The position numbers and the translations under genes are program-made. From contig JARKIP010000051.1 in the NCBI GenBank assembly GCA_029990175.1, positions 930,001 to 994,000 of the forward strand: a stretch of DNA of 64,000 nucleotides, given 5' to 3'. Source of the DNA: Petunia secreta. Taxonomy: Eukaryota; Streptophyta; Magnoliopsida; Solanales; Solanaceae. Each line of letters begins with the position of its first letter. The stretch's first letter is position 1. Shown one piece after another: positions 46,065 to 57,461 of this stretch. The notes beneath the pieces were generated by a model. The model was not told the DNA's origin, searched no databases, and saw only the letters and a list, made by a program, of their open reading frames with translations.

Positions 46065-46133
46065 GCGACCGCACCAGAATGGTTGCCTACGTATCCTTTT
46101 GAGAGGAATCAGGTCAGACGTAGCTCTAGGCAA
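46065..46133 (-). repeat. Stem-loop module copy 2 in the Ogre 3' UTR
   Basis: Plus-strand text GACCGCACC ... CCTACGTATCC ... GGAATCAGGTCAGACGTAG. CTACGT pairs with ACGTAG. Partner of 43617-43697. Confidence 0.7.
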
Positions 46134-46313
46134 ATGCCCAGGTTTCTTTTGATGCTTTTCAGTTTCATTTCATTTTGGTACAATTACATTGATTCCAAAT
46201 GGAGAACATCTCTCGAAAGTACAATGTTCAAAGTGCTAATAAGGGATACATTTTGGGATAGCAAAAGAGAACAAAAGTCTTGCATTCATCCCGATTTGAA
46301 AGCCATCTTGGAG

Positions 46314-49300
46314 TCAAATGTAGTACCTCTTGACCGCGTCTGCATTGACGGGTATTTCAGTTGTCCTGCCTTCTGGATCTGTAAGGTACAAGGCGCCATT
46401 TGGCAATACTTTCTTTACCAGGTATGGCCCTTGCCAATTTGGAGCGAATTTCCCTCTAGCTTCTTCCTGATGAGGAAAGATTCTTTTCAAGACTAATTGC
46501 CCTTCTTTCAAGTCGCGCAGGCGCACTTTCTTGTTGTAGGCTCGGGCCATTCTTTGCTGATACAATTGACCATGACAAACTGCATTGAGCCTCTTTTCAT
46601 CAATGAATGACAACTGTTCCAATCGGGTTTTGACCCATTCTGTGTCCTCAATCTCTGCTTCCACACTAATCCTGAGAGATGGTATTTCAACTTCAGCGGG
46701 TATGACTGCTTCAGTTCCATATACCAATGAATATGGAGTGGCACCTATGGAAGTGCGCACAGTTGTGCGGTAACCAAGCAAAGCAAAAGACAACTTCTCA
46801 TGCCAATCACGAGATCCTTGTATCATTTTCCTAAGGATCTTCTTGATATTCTTATTGGCTGCTTCAACCGCACCATTTGCCTTTGGTCGGTAAGGTGTGG
46901 AATTTCGGTGCATGATCTTGAATCTTTCACACACGTCATTCATTAAATGACTGTTCAGATTTGCCGCATTATCAGTGATGATGGTACTTGGGATACCGAA
47001 GCGACAAATAATGTTAGAATGAACGAAATCCACCACAGCTTTCTTGGTCACGGATTTGAGAGTCACGGCCTCAACCCATTTGGTGAAATAATCTATTGCA
47101 ACCAAAATGAATCTGTGCCCATTCGATGCTCTTGGTTCGATAGGCCCGATAACATCCATCCCCCATGCTGTAAAAGGCCACGGGGCTGACATTGTGTGCA
47201 ACTCTAAAGGAGGTGAATGTATCAAATCACCGTGTACTTGGCATTGATGACACTTTCGCACAAAAGTAATGCAATCGTGTTCCATGGTAAGCCAGAAGTA
47301 TCCCGCTCTGAGTACTTTCTTAGCTAGCACGTACCCGCTCATGTGGGGTCCACAGATCCCGGAATGCATGTCATTGAGAATTTTCGTGGCTTCAGTTGCA
47401 TCCACGCATCTTAACAGTCCCAAATCGGGTGTCCTTTTGTACACCACCCCTCCACTCAGAAAGAAACCACTTGCCAGTCGTCGAAGCGTTCTCTTTTGAT
47501 TATTTTCTGCCATTGGAGGATATGTCCCATCTTGAAGGAAATTCTTGACATCAAAGTACCACGGCTGACCGTCAATTTCTTCTTCAATCACATTGCAGTA
47601 TGCATGTTGGCTTTGGACCTGAATCTCTAACGGATCAATATGGGCTTTATCAGGATGGACAAGCATTGAGGCTAATGTAGCCAATGCGTCAGCCAGTTCA
47701 TTATGTATTCTGAGAACATGTCTAAACTTTAGAACATCGAACTTTTGGCGAAGGTCGTCCATACACTGCTTGTACCTGATCAGCTTAAGGTCTCGAGTTT
47801 CCCATTCACCCTTCATTTGGCGTATCAAAAGATCTGAATCCCCGATCACCAGCAATTCTTTGATGTCCATGTCTAGAGCCATACGCAAGCCCATTATACA
47901 TGCTTCATACTCAGATGTGTTATTAGTGCAACTGAAGCGGAGTTGGGCAGCTGCCGGATAGTAATGTCCCGTGGGAGAAATGAGGACTGCTCCAATACCG
48001 TGGCCTTTTGAGTTAGAAGCGCCGTCAAAGTACATTTTCCACACGTGCTCTTCTTCATTAATCAACTCTTCAAGCACATCTACCTCCTCATCGGGGAAGT
48101 AAGTCTTCAATGGCTCATAATCATCATCAACCGGGTTTTCAGCCAAATGATCAGCTAAGGCTTGAGCTTTCATTGCAGTTCTAGTAACATAAACTATGTC
48201 AAATTCTGTGAGTAGGATCTGCCATTTTGCAAGCTTGCCAGTTGGCATTGGCTTTTGAAATATGTACTTCAATGGGTCCATCCGAGAAATCAGATAAGTG
48301 GTATAGGACAAAAGATAATGTTTCAACTTTTGTGCAACCCAAGTTAGGGCACAACACGTCCTTTCCAAAAAAGTGTATCTGGCCTCGCAATCCGTGAACT
48401 TCTTGCTCAGATAATAAATGGCCTGTTCTTTCTTTCCCGAGGCATCATGTTGCCCCAGTACACAACCAAAGGAGTTTTCGTTGACTGACAAGTATAAAAA
48501 CAATGGTCGGCCAGGCTCTGGCGGAACCAAAACAGGAGGATTCGACAAGTATTGCTTGATCTTGTCAAAGGCTTCTTGGCACTCCTCGGTCCATGCAATT
48601 GATGCATTCTTTTTCAACAACTTGAGGATCGGCTCACATATTGTGGTAAGTTGAGCAACGAACCTACTGATGTAATTCAACCTGCCTAGAAAGCTTTTAA
48701 CATCCTTCTTGGTTCGAGGCGGAGGTAATTCTTGTATTGCTTTGATCTTTCCGGGATCCAGTTCAATACCTCGCCTACTAACAATGAAACCCAACAGTTT
48801 TCCAGCAGGCACACCAAATGCACACTTTGCTGGATTCAGCTTCAGATTGTACCTACGGAGCCTTTCAAAGAATTTTCTGAGATCTCTCACGTGGTCTTCA
48901 GCAGTTCTAGACTTGATGATCACATCATCCACGTACACTTCTATTTCTTTATGCATCATATCATGGAAAATGGCAGTCATAGCTCTCACATAGGTTGCCC
49001 CAGCATTTTTCAAACCAAACGGCATCACTCTATAGCAATAGGTTCCCCAAGGAGTAGTGAATGCCGTTTTGTGTGCATCATCTTCATCCATCTGGATTTG
49101 GTGATATCCAGCATAGCAGTCAACAAAGGATTGTATCTCATATTTGGCGCAATTGTCTACGAGGGTGTGAATATTAGGCAATGGAAAATTATCTTTGGGA
49201 CTTGCCTTGTTCAAATCTCGATAGTCGACACATATCCTTGTTTTTCCATCCTTCTTAGGAACCGGAACAACATTTGCAACCCAAGTAGTGTACTGAACCG

Positions 49301-49818
49301 ATTGAATCACTTTTGCATCCAGCTGTTTCATTATTTCATCATGGATTTTCTTGATCATATCAGTCTTGAACTTCCGTTGCATCTGTCTCACTGGAGGGAA
49401 ACCAGGTTGAATTGGCAATTCGTGGACTATCAATTCAGAACTCAAACCCGGCATCTCATCATATGACCACGCAAAAACATCTCGATATTCAAAGAGCACT
49501 TTCCGAATATCATTCTTCACTTCAGGTAGAGCATACGTGCTTATCTTGGTTTCCCTCACATCATCAGGGCTCCCAAGATTAACATCCTCTGTATCAGCCA
49601 AATTGGGTTTAGGCTTGCCCTCATGGCGTTCAACTTCCAGGCCTATCTCAAAATCTGCCTGTTCCCCGTCATATTCAGTATTGTTAACAGATTCCTCAAT
49701 GTTTTCTTCGTCACTTTCAACCTCAACTATGGTTATGGAGCCAAAATCAGATTGCGGTCCCTGGATGGACGATAAGTTCCTTGAACATGTCATGATATCA
49801 GGACCAGCAAATATATCA
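46314..49818 (-). CDS. Ogre pol exon: reverse transcriptase, RNase H, archaeal-type RNase H, integrase
   Basis: The uninterrupted frame of about 1,168 codons makes the enzymes that copy the element RNA into DNA and insert it. From the predicted splice acceptor, RT follows an acidic linker (KTRICVDYRDLNKASPKDNF, then YVDDVIIKS near residue 295). RNase H comes next, then the second RNase H from about residue 590 (WKMYFDGAS, SEYEA, GDSDL, ADALA). Integrase has the H..H..C..C zinc region (about 815-860) and the catalytic triad in WGMDVIGP, ITDNAAN and NGAVEAANKN (about 885-985). The frame continues to the TAA/TAG-type stop at 46314. No catalytic residue appears lost. Translation depends on splicing or readthrough from gag-protease, because no good start codon exists here. 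Confidence 0.93.
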
Positions 49819-50009
49819 CTACAGATAAACAAAAATAGAATAAAATTAGGAATATGAACAGAGATTGAAGTAAAGCTTGGCTCTTGGCCTTTCATTAATG
49901 AAAAAGGGTTTGAATTACAAAAGGAAATATGAGCAAAATAATACACTTGGCATACAACCCTTAGAACATCCAAGTGTATTCAAAAGAAAACTGTAAAACA
50001 ACAGTCTAC
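49819..50009 (-). other. Predicted spliceosomal intron between Ogre protease and pol (191 nt)
   Basis: On the minus strand the donor is TTG/GTAGAC (intron begins 50009) and the acceptor TTTATCTGTAG/TGATAT (ends 49819). The protease frame otherwise stops at 50008-50006, inside the donor. Removal joins protease to pol in frame. The intron is AT-rich with a T-rich 3' part. Known Ogre elements have an intron at this place. Confidence 0.75.
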
Positions 50010-53000
50010 CAAGACCCCTTCCTGATGGGGAAGGGAGTTGCATTCCAGTTAGTCAGGTGCACGTCCGGGCCAATGTACTGAATTGAAGCATTGCTGGAGC
50101 CTTCACCCGGCTGTACCATGCAGATTTCAAAAATGCCACCTAGATCAAATGGTGCATCCTGATTGTCTTCCACTGTGTTGACATTTGTAGCGACAACCTT
50201 TGGTTTCATAACATAACCCACAAAAGACTGAGCGAGACACGGAATTGGCTTTGGGAGAGACCAAACTTCCGACTTCTTTTTCTTTGCTTGCTTGCGATCA
50301 GCTGCTTTTGGCTTGAAACCTAGTCCCCATGTGCCTTGCACGCCATTTGGATAAACCGGATTTACCCTGCCTTGTAGTGACGCTCCCAAACCCTTTCCAA
50401 ATTGGAAACCATGCTTTAACATTTCGGACGCCATCATGATAGACGTCTCTGACACTCTTGGGATGGGTATAGGTTTCCCTTCTGTTACTTTTTCCACATA
50501 CACCACATCGGAGGTTTGATACATGATGGTTGGGCGTGTAGTGACTGCTTCAAGGGCTAGTACGTCCAGGCTATTGTTAAACTGTGAGTCATCCTCTCCA
50601 TAAACCACGACAGCTTGATTATCCCAAGAAAACTTGACCACCTGATGAACTGTGGATGGTACTGCACAAGCCATGTGAATCCATGGTCGGCCCAATAACA
50701 GATTGTATGATGCATCCGTCTCCATGACTTGAAACTCAATGCTGAAGGTAGCGGGCCCAATGGTTAACTCAAGATTGATGATGCCCAAAGATTCTCGAAC
50801 TCCACCATCAAAAGCACGAACAGCAGAGGAACTTGCCCTAATTTTGCTCATATCCAACCTTAGACTCTTCAATGTAGACAGAGGGCAAATATTCAATCCT
50901 GCGCCGCCATCTATTAGAACACGTGTGACATAGGAGTCTTCACACTTAACTGAGACATGAAGCGCTCGATTATGACCGGTTCCTTCTGCTGGCAGCTCCT
51001 CATCGGTGAACATCACACGATTAGTCTCAAATACTCTGCCAGCAAGTGCTTCCAGATTAGCCACAGTAGTTTGTTCAGGAATGTAGGCCTCATTCAATAT
51101 CTTCAACAGTGCATTGCGATGTGCTTCAGAGTTCATAAGTAGAGATAAGAGTGATATCTGAGCTGGAGTCTTTCTCAATTGCTCGACGATAGAATAATCT
51201 GTCGATCTCATTTTCTTCAAAAATTCTTCAGCTTCTTTCTCAGACACCGGCTCTTTGATGGGTCCTTGGTCTTCTCGACCTGGCTTTGCCTTTCTCAATT
51301 CTTCCGGGGTGAAACATCTCCCGGACCGAGTTAGACCATTTACATCTGCAGCAACCTCCATGATTTCTTTCCCGTTGTAAGAAACAATTGTTTTGTTGTA
51401 GTTCCAAGGAACGGCCTTTGTACTTTTGACAGGGAGTTGCGCTGCTTGAGTGATGATAACCGGTTCACACTTCTTTGCCTTAACCTCGAAGACCGGAGCT
51501 TTCTGGCATGATGCCCCTTGCACAATAAATGTTGGTGCACTGTCATGAACTTTTTCCTGCTTTGCAACCGGAATTGTGAAACTTGGCTCAACAGCAGTAT
51601 CTTGCTTTGCTTTGTTGACAACAGACGCACTTGACTTTCCCCTGATTACAACAATAAACGGCTCAGGGCCTTTGATGTCTGGAGAGGGACCAACTGCCAC
51701 AATCTGCTTGGCGGCTTTCCCTTTCATGTCCTCTTCTATGCATACCATCCCTACCATGTGTACGTTGTTTTGAACATCATGAGCTGGTAAGGGGTTTTGA
51801 TTTACATTTTGTGTTTCATCCCCTACGACTTTTATCTGGTTGTTGTCTATCATTGCCTGGATTGCCCTTTTGAGTTCCCAGCAGGATTCTGTGTCATGTC
51901 CAGGTGCTCCAGAATGAAACGCACAATGGCGTGAATGATCAACTCTTCCATTGGGGTTCACCTTCCCTGGGATTGGCTTCAACAGATTGGCTTGTTGCAA
52001 CTTTTCAAACAAATTAGTGTAGGTTTCCCCCAGTGGGGTGAACTGCCTTTTCTCTTGTTGCATGTTTCTCTGTTGCATGTTTGGACGAAAGCCCTGCGGA
52101 CCTCGTGGTCGATAAGGCATCTCATGGTGAGCCTGGAATTGAGTATGTGCTTGTTGATTGTTGTATTGGACTGGAGCAGGGGGTGGACGCCACTGTGGAC
52201 CAGATAGAGGCTGAGCATAAGATGCTGCATTTACAGGGAATGAGAACTGCGGCATGGCAAATTGTTGGCCGTGAGTTGGATAGAATTGTTGTGGCGGTGG
52301 TGCCTGAATATACCCTTGACGGTCGTTGTATCTCCCATCATTTCTTCTCGGTCCAGGACCAACCATTGCCACCTCATCTTTTTTCTCTTTCTTCTTCCCA
52401 TAAGTACCTGACCTGATTGCAACGCTTGGGTCGTGGCTCTCAAAGCTGTTTGGCTAACAATCTTGCCTGCTTTGATTCCTCTCTCAATCATCTCCCCAAT
52501 TTTTACTGCTTCACTAAATTGCTTCCCAAGGGCAGAGGCCATCGCCTGATAGTATGTTTCGTCAAGCACTTCGATGAATTCTTCGACCATTTTATCGTCT
52601 GGGATCAAAGGGCTCACACGCGCCGCCTGTTCGCGCCACCTATAGGCATACTCTCTGAAGCTTTTCGCCTGGTTTCTTTGTGATCGTCTTCAAAGAAGAA
52701 CGATCAGGAGCAGCCTCCATTTTGTAGCCATAATGATTCAGGAAAGCGCTGGCCATGTCGTCAAAGGTGACCCACTTGGAAACATCTTGTTGCACAAACC
52801 ATTCTGTGGCCGGTCCTCCCAAACTGTCCGCAAAGTACGCCATCAATAATTCGTCCTTCTCGATACCCCTCATTTTGTTAAGGTATATCTTCACATGGAT
52901 CCTTGGATCACTTTGTCCAGTGTACGGATCGAATTTGGGCACAACAAAGCCTTCAGGCAATGGCACATGAGGGAATAAGCACATGTCTTTGTATGAAATA

Positions 53001-53590
53001 CTTGCTTTACCCCCTTGCCCTTGGATGTTTTTCACAGTTTGCTCCAAGCTTTTCAATTTCCGAGCAAAGTCAGCCTCTTCTGTTTTCCCCAATCTTTCGA
53101 CATCAGCATGCGATTCTGGGTGGTGTCCATGATCATACGACTCAGTGGGGCGGAGTACATTACCCCGGGTTTGGTCGAATTGTTGATCACGAGCCCTCAA
53201 CTGTGGGTCACTGTTTGACCTTTGCAAAGTGTGTCCTGCAGGAACAGTGAATATTGTGGCAGGAACTTGGGCTTGGCCATGTTGTCCATGTTGTGGGAAT
53301 TGTGCCCCAGGTTGTACAGTAGAGGGCCCAGCTATGTTGTCAGTTTCTGGATGTGGACCGAACCCTGGAGGATAACGGGGGTCTTCTGCCATTGTAGATT
53401 GCCCTTGCCCTGGTGGCTGAGCATTCACCGTGAAAACAGCAGCACCTGGCGGAGCAGGAGGTGCCTGAACTGCCGACAAGTTACGGACCAGTTGCATCAT
53501 CATTTCTTTCATGGCCGTGAAATCCTCGGCCATCTTAGCCTGTTGTTCAGCCAAGCGAACCAGCTCAGTGTTCTCAGTTTCTTCGGCCAT
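50010..53590 (-). pseudogene. Ogre gag-protease with G-patch, two 1-base frameshifts in gag
   Basis: The first good ATG is at 53590 (MAEETENTELVRLAEQQAKM); the frame is open up to 53686 without an ATG. Gag capsid text runs HVPLPEGFVVPKFDPYTGQ, AYFADSLGGPATEWF. Near 52660 one extra base shifts the frame; the family-conserved text (REYAYRWREQAARVSPLIPD, GEMIERGIKAGKI) continues in the next frame to about 52413, where one missing base restores the first frame. Then come a gag zinc-like region (CAFHSGAPGHDTESC), the protease active site LIDGGAGLNI near 50910, and a G-patch-like stretch (HGFQFGKGLGASLQG, WGLGF; 50430-50310). A single unbroken product cannot be made. Confidence 0.85.
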
Positions 53591-54163
53591 CGTTGCTGGA
53601 GTGTCTTCTTGAAGAGGTGCTTCAACCACTTCTGGAACAGGCAGTGGTCCCTTGATTCTGGTGGAATAGGAATGTGGGGCCAGCACGGCAGTTGCTCAAG
53701 CTCTAAACAAATCAAGACACGTTAGTGCAACAAGATAGCATGGAATATGAATTTGCTCGTCGGCCTAAACAATGCCTAAGGTCGTTATGCGTCATCCCAA
53801 ATTGGTTTAGATTAGATCCCCAAGTGTATTATTTGATCTCTTTTCTCTTCTTTCTTTTTTTTTTCTTTCTTTTCTTTTCCTTTCTTTTCTTTCTTTTTCT
53901 TTTTTTTTTTTTTTTTTTCAAGTGAGGCTAGAGGGTGAAATGAATTGACACATAAAAATAAGCAAAATATTTTCATTACTTCAAAAGAAAGAGTACATAC
54001 GGTGCTTCCGGAGCACGACCAAAAGGAACGTACAAATGACTTAAAAAGGTGAAAATAAATTACAACATGCCAAATTCAAAAGCGACATAAAGTACAACAA
54101 TGCCAGGATGTAAAATAAATGACAAAAAGCAATAATCTGCATCATCTTGGCCTGATGTATCTA
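53591..54163 (-). other. Ogre spacer between ORF1 and gag with a long pyrimidine tract
   Basis: No gene apart from the short open part of gag up to 53686. Plus-strand 53836-53920 is almost pure T and C (purine-rich in the element RNA), directly upstream of gag. Confidence 0.7.
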
Positions 54164-56158
54164 CTAGGGTGACTGGGGCAGAAAGTCAGCTGGCTCCTCT
54201 GGGTCGAACTCAAATGGCTCCACGGGATCTGCTGGCGGGCCTTCTGCAAAAGTACGACGCAATCCATTCAAATCTGCCGCAACTCTAGTGACGAAGGGAA
54301 GCACATGTGGGAGTATGTCCTCTGCGGGAAGCCTGCTATACTCATCGATGGACCGTGCCACATATGTAGCGGAGTCATAAACTTGCCGATAAGCTACACT
54401 GATGGTCCGTCCTGCAGCCTGTATATCTCGAAGTCGGTCCTGTGCTAGCCCTCTGAGCTGCTCACCCTGCTCTAATGCCCTGTCAAGTCGAGCTCGAGAA
54501 TCTATGGCATCCTGGCGATGATACTCTTCCCTTTTCCTGCTTTCCAACAAAGCTGCCCTGTCGGCATCCCGCTCTGTCAATGCCTGTGAGTGCATGGCAC
54601 GGAGTCGTCTGACTGTGTCTAGGTGCTGATGCGCGAAACCCTCACTCTCTGCCTGAGCAGCTCTGGCGGCATCCCGCTCTGTCAATGCCTGTGAGTGCAT
54701 GACACGGAGTCGTCTGACTGTGTCTAGGTGCTGATGCGCGAAACCCTCACTCTCTGACTGAGCAGCTCTGGCGGCATCCCTCTCTGCAATTAAGCTTTGT
54801 ATGGTATCACGGCATTCCTTCCTAATCTCGTGCCTAGCAAGCTGAACCTGCATATCCAGCCTGGCCTCAGTGTCAACCATGCCTGCTCTCGACCTCGCGG
54901 GCATCTCTTTGGGTATGGGCTGATGGTAATACCAGAACTTATACTCCCGAACGACCTCCCCCTTAAGTCCATCCTGAACCTGTGTGCTTTCTGCGAGGTG
55001 CCTCCTAGTATCCCACAGGCGCAGGATCTCACCTCTAAGAGTAGCTGGGTTGAGAGGATAGTCTGAGGCATATGCACTCATGTCCTCAACTATAGGGATC
55101 TCCTGCTTTCGACCCAATTGCCTAAGTACACGCAGAGGAACATAAGGCTGGGATGCTGTCAAACCCATCAGAACGAGAAAAGGACGATCCACGCATCTGT
55201 GTACAACCTCCCTCTTAGGAAACCAGCTACACTGCCACAAAATCTTGTCCGGCGTGAGAGAGTTCAAGAAAGACCTCCAATCCGGCTCACTTCCTGGGAA
55301 TTTATACCTCTCGATGTGTTCGAGATGATATTCAAGATAATCGATGTCACAGCACCTAAGAATATCACGAGGTGGGCAAGGGCGTACATGCTCCAAGAAC
55401 CAGACCTGTAATAGAAGGTTACACCCCTCGAAGAAACTGCTCTCTCCCTTGTGGCATCGAGTCAAAGCATGAAACATACTACCCAGAATCGTCGGTATGA
55501 TAGTGGCATCTGGTGCTCCACCATACAAAGCTGCCATGGTCCAGCTGACCTTAATGGATATCGCTCTATCCGGTAGTGGAAAAACCAACAACCCTAGCAA
55601 AGCGAACACAAAGACCTTAGGACAGAGGAGTACCCAATCTTCATATTTCAGCTTATCGTGGAACTCAAATCCATACTTCTTAAAACCATTATCGGCCCCA
55701 AAACGATCATAAAGGTAATCAAATGAAATCCAGCCTTGACGAACACTAGCGATTGAGAGGTCCGTCCGTAGCTTGATATTATTGAAAAAATCACGCTTAT
55801 TAACCTTCCTCGGAGCAATCATATTCTTTTTCTCAAAATCCAACTTAAGAAGCCCAGCTATTTCCTCGAGGGTCGGCGTCATCTCAAACCCCTTAAAACA
55901 GAAGGTATTTTGGTTTGGGTTCCAAAACCCAACTTGTGCACTGACCAAGTCTCGCCGCGGGACAATAGTTTTAGTCACAAGGTCAGTCAGAAAACCAATC
56001 TTCTCCTGGACTATATCTTTCTGCATTTCACTCATTGTGTCCCACCAAGACTTTAGAGATTTATCCGATTTGGGTGAGCCATCAGTCATCATAATAGAGG
56101 GTGGAATGGCATCAGCAGGGTATTTTCTTTTGACTGTCCTAGAAGATGATGCAGCCAT
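54164..56158 (-). CDS. Ogre ORF1: DUF7745-like N-terminal domain, coiled-coil C-terminus
   Basis: The frame is intact for 664 residues, starting MAASSSRTVKRKYPADAIPP. The frame is open further upstream, but this ATG is followed by a hydrophilic start, while the upstream part is hydrophobic leader sequence. The N-terminal region (WWDTMSEMQKDIVQEKIGFL, FCFKGFEMTPTLEEIAGLL, AALYGGAPDATIIPTILGSM) resembles the DUF7745 / plant-mobile-domain-like proteins found in retroelements. Residues about 490-600 are a charged coiled coil with a 35-residue tandem duplication (ERDAARAAQ.ESEGFAHQHL). The C-terminus is acidic. The role of ORF1 in Ogre elements is unknown. It precedes gag by about 570 bp, as in other Ogre elements. 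Confidence 0.85.
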   Translation of the reverse strand: MAASSSRTVKRKYPADAIPPSIMMTDGSPKSDKSLKSWWDTMSEMQKDIVQEKIGFLTDLVTKTIVPRRDLVSAQVGFWNPNQNTFCFKGFEMTPTLEEIAGLLKLDFEKKNMIAPRKVNKRDFFNNIKLRTDLSIASVRQGWISFDYLYDRFGADNGFKKYGFEFHDKLKYEDWVLLCPKVFVFALLGLLVFPLPDRAISIKVSWTMAALYGGAPDATIIPTILGSMFHALTRCHKGESSFFEGCNLLLQVWFLEHVRPCPPRDILRCCDIDYLEYHLEHIERYKFPGSEPDWRSFLNSLTPDKILWQCSWFPKREVVHRCVDRPFLVLMGLTASQPYVPLRVLRQLGRKQEIPIVEDMSAYASDYPLNPATLRGEILRLWDTRRHLAESTQVQDGLKGEVVREYKFWYYHQPIPKEMPARSRAGMVDTEARLDMQVQLARHEIRKECRDTIQSLIAERDAARAAQSESEGFAHQHLDTVRRLRVMHSQALTERDAARAAQAESEGFAHQHLDTVRRLRAMHSQALTERDADRAALLESRKREEYHRQDAIDSRARLDRALEQGEQLRGLAQDRLRDIQAAGRTISVAYRQVYDSATYVARSIDEYSRLPAEDILPHVLPFVTRVAADLNGLRRTFAEGPPADPVEPFEFDPEEPADFLPQSP
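54562..54771 (-). repeat. 105-bp in-frame tandem duplication in ORF1
   Basis: 54562-54666 and 54667-54771 are nearly identical, and a third partial copy starts at 54772 (CGGCATCCC). The length is a multiple of three, so the frame is kept. Confidence 0.92.
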
Positions 56159-56279
56159 TGTTCCTAATAATAAAAAAAATGTGTCAAATGTTTGAAAGCC
56201 TGAGAACAACTTAAAACAACTGACCGACAGAGCAAAACAGATGCCTAAACTGCTAATTCGAAACTCCAATTTCCAACAA

Positions 56280-56750
56280 ACTTTTGTCATTGTAATGACG
56301 TAAAGTTGACCCTAAGAGAATCGAAAAAATCTTGCCATCATAACGGCATCAGGACTGACTCCGAAAATTACCAACATTGGTATTTAGATGTAATTTATAA
56401 AAGAAAAAATTCGACGTTACAATGACGCCACATTGACATCAAAACAAAATTTCATTTCCAGTGATGAACACTACAGTACTTTTGCAAAAATTCGCCGGCA
56501 TAACGACGTGAAAAAACTGGATCTCAAAAAACTCCCAACATCGGTATACGAGCCTTTTTCTAAAAATTCGCCATTATAACGGCGCAAAAACTGACACGAA
56601 AATTTTTTGACTTTCTAACTACTAAGTATGTACATATTTTTTTTTTTTTGTAAAATTTTCGTCATTATAACGACACAAACTGACATATACAAAAGACGGC
56701 AAACACTGGCGTTTTTTTACAAAAATTTGCCATTACAGCAGTATGACTCA
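56280..56750 (-). repeat. Degenerate repeat with palindromic cores in the Ogre leader
   Basis: About seven related cores lie 50-95 bp apart: near 56286 (GTCATTGTAATGAC), 56336, 56409, 56489, 56568 (CGCCATTATAACGGCG), 56663 (CGTCATTATAACGAC) and 56728. CCAACAT(T/C)GGTAT recurs at 56373 and 56536. It lies between the PBS and ORF1. Confidence 0.65.
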
Positions 56751-57440
56751 ATTTTATAAAAATAGCAAAACATTTACATTTAAAACATAAAATTCAACCT
56801 CTTCCTCACTTTTCCTTTCATTTTTCTCTTTTTTTTTTTTTTTTTTTCTATTTTTTTTTTCTTTTGAAATCCGTCTCTCCCCAACTTGGTCAGCATAACA
56901 ACCTTTTCTAATCGCATGCAACACATAGAATGCTTTTTTCAGACAAGTCTTTCCCGGGAAGTGGGTCCCGTTCAGACAACAGGTAGTCAACCTAGACAAG
57001 TGCAATACCGGTGTATCGCACCTCATTAAGTCGGATATGATGCAGATAATTGGGCCTAAAGGTTTAACTCTAGGTGACACAACTGACTCAGTGTCTAGAC
57101 TGGCTGAAAACCCGGTGGACAAACCGGGCGGAAAGCGCATCAGGGCCATCCGGAGACAGTGTGTCCGGCCTTAAACCCCGTCACGCCTTCCTCCTAAATC
57201 ATGGGCAATTTAGTAAGAAAGTCCCAGATGCCACAAGCAATCTGGTAAGTGTACGTGTGTGTGTGTTTCAGAGACTCAGAGGGTTGCGGAGGAAGACAGT
57301 TTATATATACAGTTCAACAATATCAAAGCAGTAACTTTCAACTTTTCAGGTGATAACGGCAATAAAATAACAACCAAATATTTAATAAATTAAAACATGC
57401 GACAATTTATCAAAGCCGGAGATTCTAGTTTTCACTAATT

Positions 57441-57458
57441 TCCCCAGCGGAGTCGCCA
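57441..57458 (-). other. Ogre primer-binding site
   Basis: On the minus strand TGGCGACTCCGCTGGGGA starts three bases inside the 5' LTR. I did not assign the tRNA. Confidence 0.8.
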
Positions 57459-57461
57459 AGC

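Noticed and set aside
48732..49466. 244-codon plus-strand ORF
   Set aside because: A shadow of the conserved Ogre RT frame on the minus strand.
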